Positions 15,004-18,619 of a DNA stretch of 18,619 bases are shown one piece after another (the first letter of the stretch is position 1; each line of letters starts with the position of its first letter). A program made the position numbers and the translations under genes. This DNA comes from an uncultured Brachyspira sp. (lineage in GTDB: Bacteria > Spirochaetota > Brachyspiria > Brachyspirales > Brachyspiraceae): assembly GCF_949287625.1 (NCBI RefSeq), contig NZ_CASEGO010000052.1:359-18977 (forward strand), in the 5' to 3' direction. Below the pieces are notes generated by a model. The model saw nothing but the letters and a program-made list of their open reading frames with translations, ran no database searches and was not told the origin of the DNA.

Positions 15004-15545
15004 AGTCTATAGGAATGATAGAATTGAACAGCATAGCTAAGGGAATATTAGTTACAGATTATATAGGAAAAACTGCGAATGTGAAGATTTTGAGATCTCA
15101 TTCTGTATGCCCCGGAAAGTATATTGTTATATTCAGCGGAGATGTAGGGGCTGTAGAAGCATCTAAAAATGCGGCTCTTAATGCTGGAGGACATTCTGTA
15201 ATTAATTCTTTTGTAATAGCAAATGTTCATGATACAGTTATAGAAGCTATTAATGGTACTTTGGGCGATTTTCCTAAAGAGGCTATTGGAGTTATAGAAT
15301 ATTTTTCTATTGCTTCTGCTGTACAGGGAGCTGATGATGCTGCTAAGGCAAGCGATGTATCATTAGTTAATGTTAGGCTTGGTTTTGCTATAGGCGGAAA
15401 ATCTTATATTACAATGACTGGTAAGATTAGTGCTGTTGAAGAGGCTGTTAAGGCTGGAATTAAAAAGGCTGAAGATGACGGGCTTGTTGTTGATTATTGT
15501 ATACTTCCTTCTCCTATAGATGAATTATATAATTCTATTTTATAA
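15000..15545 (+). CDS. pduT: PduT trimeric Fe-S shell protein
   Basis: A 181-residue tandem BMC-T protein. The first domain has IGMIELNSIAKGILVTDYI and FSGDVGAVEASKNAAL; the second has IGVIEYFSIASAVQGADDAA and MTGKISAVEEAVKAG. Cys37 in SHSVCPGKY aligns with Cys38 of Citrobacter PduT, which holds a 4Fe-4S cluster at the trimer centre. It may carry electrons through the shell with PduS, encoded immediately upstream. Confidence 0.95.
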   Translation: MKSIGMIELNSIAKGILVTDYIGKTANVKILRSHSVCPGKYIVIFSGDVGAVEASKNAALNAGGHSVINSFVIANVHDTVIEAINGTLGDFPKEAIGVIEYFSIASAVQGADDAAKASDVSLVNVRLGFAIGGKSYITMTGKISAVEEAVKAGIKKAEDDGLVVDYCILPSPIDELYNSIL

Positions 15546-15562
15546 TTTTGGAGTGTGTATTT

Positions 15563-15871
15563 ATGAATAAAAATAAAATACTTTATAATAGCCAGAATGT
15601 TTATGATCTTATAAAAGATAATACAGAAATTATAGAAGCTGATAATAATGTGATATTTACTCCAAGTGCTATGGATATTATTAAATCAAAAGGGATAAAA
15701 ATAGTTTATAAAAAAGATATTGCTGATAATTGCAGATGCTCTTGTGTAAAAGATGAAAGCACTGAGATAGTAAAACAGACTATAAAAATTTTGGTTAATA
15801 AACTTAATATCACTGATGAAAAGATTATAAAAAAAGTTATAACTGAAGTATTAAATAGAGTAAATTTATAA
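15563..15871 (+). CDS. Small TP-motif protein with C-terminal encapsulation-like helix
   Basis: The start at 15563 has GGAG (15550-15553) nine bases upstream; a TTG at 15548 overlaps that site. The 102-residue product has three parts. Residues 1-50 carry the module NNVIFTPSAMDIIKSKGIKI, similar to the N-terminal module of EutQ and EutT. Residues 57-61 read CRCSC, a compact Cys triad that could bind metal. Residues 85-102 (DEKIIKKVITEVLNRVNL) look just like the encapsulation peptides of PduD, PduE and PduP, but at the C-terminus. No catalytic domain is visible. It may be an adaptor, or the detached N-terminal part of a EutQ whose cupin is encoded at 16186. Confidence 0.7.
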   Translation: MNKNKILYNSQNVYDLIKDNTEIIEADNNVIFTPSAMDIIKSKGIKIVYKKDIADNCRCSCVKDESTEIVKQTIKILVNKLNITDEKIIKKVITEVLNRVNL

Positions 15872-15881
15872 AGATTTTTTA

Positions 15882-16157
15882 ATGGAAAATTTGAATTTAT
15901 CTATTGGAATAATAGAAATTACAGGATATGTTGCGGTTATTAGTGCTTTAGATACTCTTTTAAATGCAGCTAATGTAGAAGTTATAGATAAAGAGCGTAT
16001 AGGTTCTGGTATAGTTGTTATTATTATAGCTGGCAGTATATCCAATATTAAAGAGGCTGTAAAAAGTGCTGAAATTGCTATAAAAAAATTAAATAGTAAA
16101 TGCAGATATACTGTTATCACAAAGCCTCATAATGATTTATGGCGTATTATACCTTAA
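15882..16157 (+). CDS. BMC-domain shell protein (single domain)
   Basis: A 91-residue BMC-H protein: LSIGIIEITGYVAVISALDT, ANVEVIDKERIGSGIVVIII, SISNIKEAVKSAEIAIKK, and the C-terminal KPHNDLWRIIP. It is divergent from the two PduJ-like copies and keeps a GSG pore loop. No good ribosome binding site is seen; it begins ten bases after the preceding stop, so translation may be coupled. It could be a minor facet protein. Assignment to PduK, PduU or another named subtype is not possible by eye. Confidence 0.88.
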   Translation: MENLNLSIGIIEITGYVAVISALDTLLNAANVEVIDKERIGSGIVVIIIAGSISNIKEAVKSAEIAIKKLNSKCRYTVITKPHNDLWRIIP

Positions 16158-16185
16158 ATAAAAACTAAAGGAGTTTTTTCGGATT

Positions 16186-16614
16186 ATGGAAAATAAAGAT
16201 ATTCAGTCTATCGTGTCAGAAACAATCTGCACCTTTTTACATACTGGAACTGCTTCTGGATATAAAGATAAAAATAATTCAAATAGCAGAAAAATAATAA
16301 AGAAAAATATTTCAGATATTAATAAAGTTCAGTCTGATATAGATAAAAATGTATACATAACAGATGTTTTTAATACAGATGAGAGAGGGGTATTAAAATG
16401 TTTATTGATGGAATTAAATGCTTCTTCTATAAAATGCGTATTAAATAGCGATGAGATTTATATTGTTTTAGAGGGTGTTCTTATAGCTGAGAGTAATCAA
16501 AATATAACTGAAGCTAAACAGGGAGAAATAGTATCTGCATTAAAAGGAGATTGTGTTAATTTCTCTACACCTTTCTATGCTAAATTTTTACGTGTAGTTT
16601 ATTCAAGTAATTAA
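16186..16614 (+). CDS. eutQ: EutQ-like cupin protein
   Basis: The 142-residue product resembles the C-terminal cupin half of EutQ: LNSDEIYIVLEGVLI, a short barrel, then FSTPFYAKFLRVVYSSN, like the EutQ ending FLYVAWP. Residues 1-18 (MENKDIQSIVSETICTFL) look like an encapsulation peptide followed by a charged, Asn-rich linker. It lacks the N-terminal TP-motif domain of Salmonella EutQ, which instead appears in the small gene at 15563. EutQ has been reported to have acetate kinase activity in Salmonella; whether this short form has any is unknown. Last gene of the operon; AAAGGAG precedes the ATG. Confidence 0.75.
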   Translation: MENKDIQSIVSETICTFLHTGTASGYKDKNNSNSRKIIKKNISDINKVQSDIDKNVYITDVFNTDERGVLKCLLMELNASSIKCVLNSDEIYIVLEGVLIAESNQNITEAKQGEIVSALKGDCVNFSTPFYAKFLRVVYSSN

Positions 16615-16642
16615 GTATTTATATTATATTTTTTATATATTA

Positions 16643-16683
16643 AAAAACTGCAAAATATTTTTGTAATTAATTTTGCAGTTTTT
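16643..16683. terminator. Bidirectional rho-independent terminator
   Basis: Perfect 14-base arms AAAAACTGCAAAAT (16643-16656) and ATTTTGCAGTTTTT (16670-16683) with a 13-base loop are flanked by A-runs and T-runs on both sides. It lies between the convergent eutQ-like and pduQ-like genes and can end both transcripts. Confidence 0.88.
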
Positions 16684-16700
16684 ATTATATTCAATTATAT

Positions 16701-17834
16701 TTATATAAGTTTTCTATAAATATTTTTCACATCTTCTAAACTAGGCTTAACAGGATTGGTTAATAAACATACATCTTTTAAAGCATTTGAAGCCATTTCT
16801 TCTATAGCATTTTCGAATTCATTTTTATCAACACCATATTCTGTTATTTTTTGATTTATTCCTATATTTTTATTTAATTCCAAAATTAGATGTTTTAATA
16901 TTTCGCATGAAGCTGAAACATCATCAATATTTTTTACATTTAATAAATCTATAACTTTAGCATACTTTCTAGCAGATTTTTCACAATTTTTGGCATTATA
17001 TTCTATAACATGAGGCATTAATATAGCATTAGCCCTTCCATGAGGCTGTCTAAATCTTCCTCCAAGTGAATGTGCCATAGCATGTATTAAACCCAAACCC
17101 GCATTATTAAAAGCGACCCCTGCTATACAGGAGAGTTCATGCATAGCTATACGGGCATCAATATCCTTTCCGTTATGTACAGCTTTAGATATATTATTAA
17201 ATACACCAACTATAGCATGTTCACTATACGGCATAGTAAAAGGACTAGCATTCACAGAAACATACGATTCAAAAGCATGTGCCATAACATCCATTCCAGT
17301 TTCTGCTGTTATTCTAGGAGGTACTGTCATAGTAAACTGAGGGTCTAATAAGGCTATGTCTGGGAGCATTTCATTAGATACAAGAGGTACTTTTCTATGA
17401 GTTTCTTTATCCGTTATTATGGTGTATGAAGTAACTTCAGAGCCTGTTCCGCTTGTAGTAGGTACAGCTATGAAAATAGGTTTTTTTAAATTATCAGACA
17501 TTCTTTTATTAACTTCTAAAGCAAAGTATATTACAGATTTAGCAGTATCTATTACAGATCCGCCTCCTATTGCTATTATAGTATCAGAATCAAATGATAA
17601 AATCTTACTTAAACATTTTATAACGATTTCAAAACTAGGGTCTGGTTCTATATCAGAAAATATTTCATAATTAATATTTTTATTTTTTAATAGGTTTATA
17701 GTAGAATCGCAAGCCCCGATTTTAAGCATGTTATTATCGGTAAATATAGAAACACGCTTTGACTTTGAAAGATCCAATTCTAATAAGGCATTATTTCCTG
17801 ATATTATTTTTGTATTTAAAATGAACTCTATCAT
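16701..17834 (-). CDS. pduQ: Iron-containing 1-propanol dehydrogenase (PduQ-like)
   Basis: A type III (iron) alcohol dehydrogenase that would reduce propionaldehyde to 1-propanol, regenerating NAD+ for PduP. The start at 17834 is preferred because GGGAG lies nine bases upstream on this strand; an in-frame ATG 13 codons earlier lacks a good site. The 377-residue product (PduQ about 370) has GGGSVIDTAK (90-99), PTTSGTGSEVTSYTIITD, and iron ligands Asp182, His186 (GMDVMAHAFES), His251 and His265 (HAMAHSLGG, QPHGRANAILMPHV). No encapsulation peptide is evident at its N-terminus. It is convergent with the main operon and has its own promoter. A broader alcohol dehydrogenase role is possible; context favours PduQ. 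Confidence 0.87.
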   Translation of the reverse strand: MIEFILNTKIISGNNALLELDLSKSKRVSIFTDNNMLKIGACDSTINLLKNKNINYEIFSDIEPDPSFEIVIKCLSKILSFDSDTIIAIGGGSVIDTAKSVIYFALEVNKRMSDNLKKPIFIAVPTTSGTGSEVTSYTIITDKETHRKVPLVSNEMLPDIALLDPQFTMTVPPRITAETGMDVMAHAFESYVSVNASPFTMPYSEHAIVGVFNNISKAVHNGKDIDARIAMHELSCIAGVAFNNAGLGLIHAMAHSLGGRFRQPHGRANAILMPHVIEYNAKNCEKSARKYAKVIDLLNVKNIDDVSASCEILKHLILELNKNIGINQKITEYGVDKNEFENAIEEMASNALKDVCLLTNPVKPSLEDVKNIYRKLI

Positions 17835-17926
17835 ATATAATAACTCCCATCTGTTTATGTCATTTTTACACATATTTTTTATACAAAGATAGGGAAAAAT
17901 TAAAAGATCTATTGCTTGATATTTAA

Positions 17927-17954
17927 ATTATACATTTGTATAGTTTAAAGTCAA
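17927..17954 (-). promoter_or_regulatory. Promoter of the pduQ-like gene
   Basis: On the - strand, TTGACT (17954-17949), a 16-base spacer and TATAAT (17932-17927) form a near-consensus promoter about 95 bases before the start codon. Confidence 0.7.
17929..17942. promoter_or_regulatory. Operator-like dyad on the pduQ promoter
   Basis: TATACA-TT-TGTATA is a perfect dyad overlapping the -10 box and spacer. Read on the - strand it is CTATACAAATGTATAA, very like the reverse complement of the dyad on the main operon promoter (CTATACATATAGTATAA at 1034-1018). A shared regulator is suggested. Confidence 0.4.
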
Positions 17955-18091
17955 TAGAATATTATCAAAATATATATTTTTAATATCATAATAATTTATA
18001 ATAGCAGATGTGTTTCAAAAACTATTGATGTAGGATTTTTATAAGTTTGTTTATAGTATTAATTATTGTATAAATAAATGTTTTATATTTG

Positions 18092-18511
18092 GTATATACC
18101 TAAACAAATACAGTTTGTCAAAAAATTATTTTTTTAAATTGAAATATTGCAGGGCTTTGCTGCGAAACATACAGTCGTGCCAGCTCTGCGTGCCGTAGGC
18201 AGGTGTGCCACATACGAAGTACGCCTGTGGTGTCGGTAGCGAAAGGCTACATTTTACACTGAATTTGGTAATTTATCTTACATATAGAACATAATTAGTA
18301 CTATTTAATAATAATTTTAATACTTGCACTTTTTGGTTCTTTTTGCGGCGGGAAAAAGAACAACAAAAAAATTGATAAACTTAAAAATTTTTAGTATATA
18401 CCTAAACAATTATAATTTGTCAAAATTAGTTTTTCAAATTTATTGTTTGTGGTGGCTTTGCCCCCACACCCCCACTTCTTTTGGTGTCCCAAAGAAGCAA
18501 AAAGACTGCAT
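18092..18511 (+). repeat. Right copy of ~420-bp direct repeat flanking the locus
   Basis: This copy has the same block order and orientation as 131-545. It differs by small insertions in the GC-rich central part (for example around 18194-18230) and by base changes. It holds a promoter-like TTGATA-17-TATATA (18372-18400). It ends with two hairpins: TGTGGTGGC/GCCCCCACA (18448-18468), eight of nine pairs, and CTTCTTTTGG/CCCAAAGAAG (18475-18497). A 64-codon frame across it is not convincing as a gene. The stretch from 17955 to 18091 and the last ~110 bases after 18511 are A/T-rich with nothing I can identify. Confidence 0.8.
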
Positions 18512-18619
18512 TTTTTAAGTAAAACATAGTTATTATAATAAATTTTAAACTTATTTTATTAATGCTAAATAATACTTTATACTATTTATAAGTTATCATT
18601 ACATCTATAAATAATTAAA

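Noticed and set aside
18324..18518. A 64-codon + strand frame in the right repeat
   Set aside because: It lies wholly inside the structured repeat, overlaps both hairpins and the promoter-like block, has no ribosome binding site, and the left copy does not keep the frame.
1..18619. tRNA, rRNA, transposase or phage genes
   Set aside because: I looked on both strands and saw no convincing cloverleaf, rRNA segment, transposase motif or integrase; mobility is suggested only by the flanking repeats.

Overview
The window holds one nearly complete bacterial microcompartment (BMC) locus for coenzyme-B12-dependent 1,2-propanediol (and possibly glycerol) breakdown. Twenty-one closely packed genes run on the + strand (1166-16614), with a convergent iron alcohol dehydrogenase (pduQ-like) on the - strand. 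The DNA is very A/T-rich, with strong AAGGAGG-type ribosome binding sites and TTGACA/TATAAT-type promoters. That base composition, the gene content and a dispersed-looking repeat around the locus fit a low-GC gut anaerobe; my best guess is a Brachyspira-like spirochaete. This is inference from recall, and a Fusobacterium or Clostridium relative cannot be excluded by eye.

Layout. 1-101: tail of an unrelated upstream gene. 131-545: left copy of a ~420-bp repeat. 652-694: tandem promoter candidates. 701-840: a cobalamin (AdoCbl) riboswitch. 841-1165: A/T-rich leader with a very short candidate ORF and a second, near-consensus promoter (996-1024). 1166-4756: pduB, then diol dehydratase pduCDE. 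4757-4978: a gap with two tandem inverted-repeat elements. 4991-7176: dehydratase reactivase pduGH. 7206-9040: a heme/B12-binding-like DUF336 protein and aldehyde dehydrogenase pduP. 9086-10414: three BMC-hexamer genes, one with a long acidic repeat tail and two near-identical. 10437-13325: eutT-type adenosyltransferase, pduL, eutJ-like chaperone and an unassigned protein in the pduM position. 13344-15545: pduN, pduS, pduT. 15563-16614: a small adaptor-like protein, another BMC protein and a EutQ-type cupin. 16643-16683: a bidirectional terminator. 16701-17834: pduQ-like gene on the - strand with its own promoter. 18092-18511: right copy of the repeat, same orientation as the left.

How it works together. 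PduCDE converts propanediol to propionaldehyde inside the shell, and PduGH reactivates the dehydratase. PduS and the EutT-type enzyme reduce and re-adenosylate the cofactor. PduP and PduL turn the aldehyde into propionyl-CoA and propionyl-phosphate, while the PduQ-like enzyme regenerates NAD+ by making propanol. The shell is built from PduB, two PduA/J-like proteins, a tailed hexamer, another hexamer, PduN vertices and the Fe-S-type PduT. At least six proteins carry a similar amphipathic encapsulation-type peptide. The locus is a Pdu/Eut hybrid: EutT, EutJ and EutQ-type proteins sit in a Pdu operon. No propionate kinase, diol transporter or transcription factor is visible, so these would have to lie elsewhere.

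The least expected features are the riboswitch followed by a separate promoter, a shared operator-like dyad on both promoters, long direct repeats flanking the locus, a repeat-tailed shell protein, a short TP-motif module found in three proteins, and a small protein whose encapsulation-type peptide is at its C-terminus.
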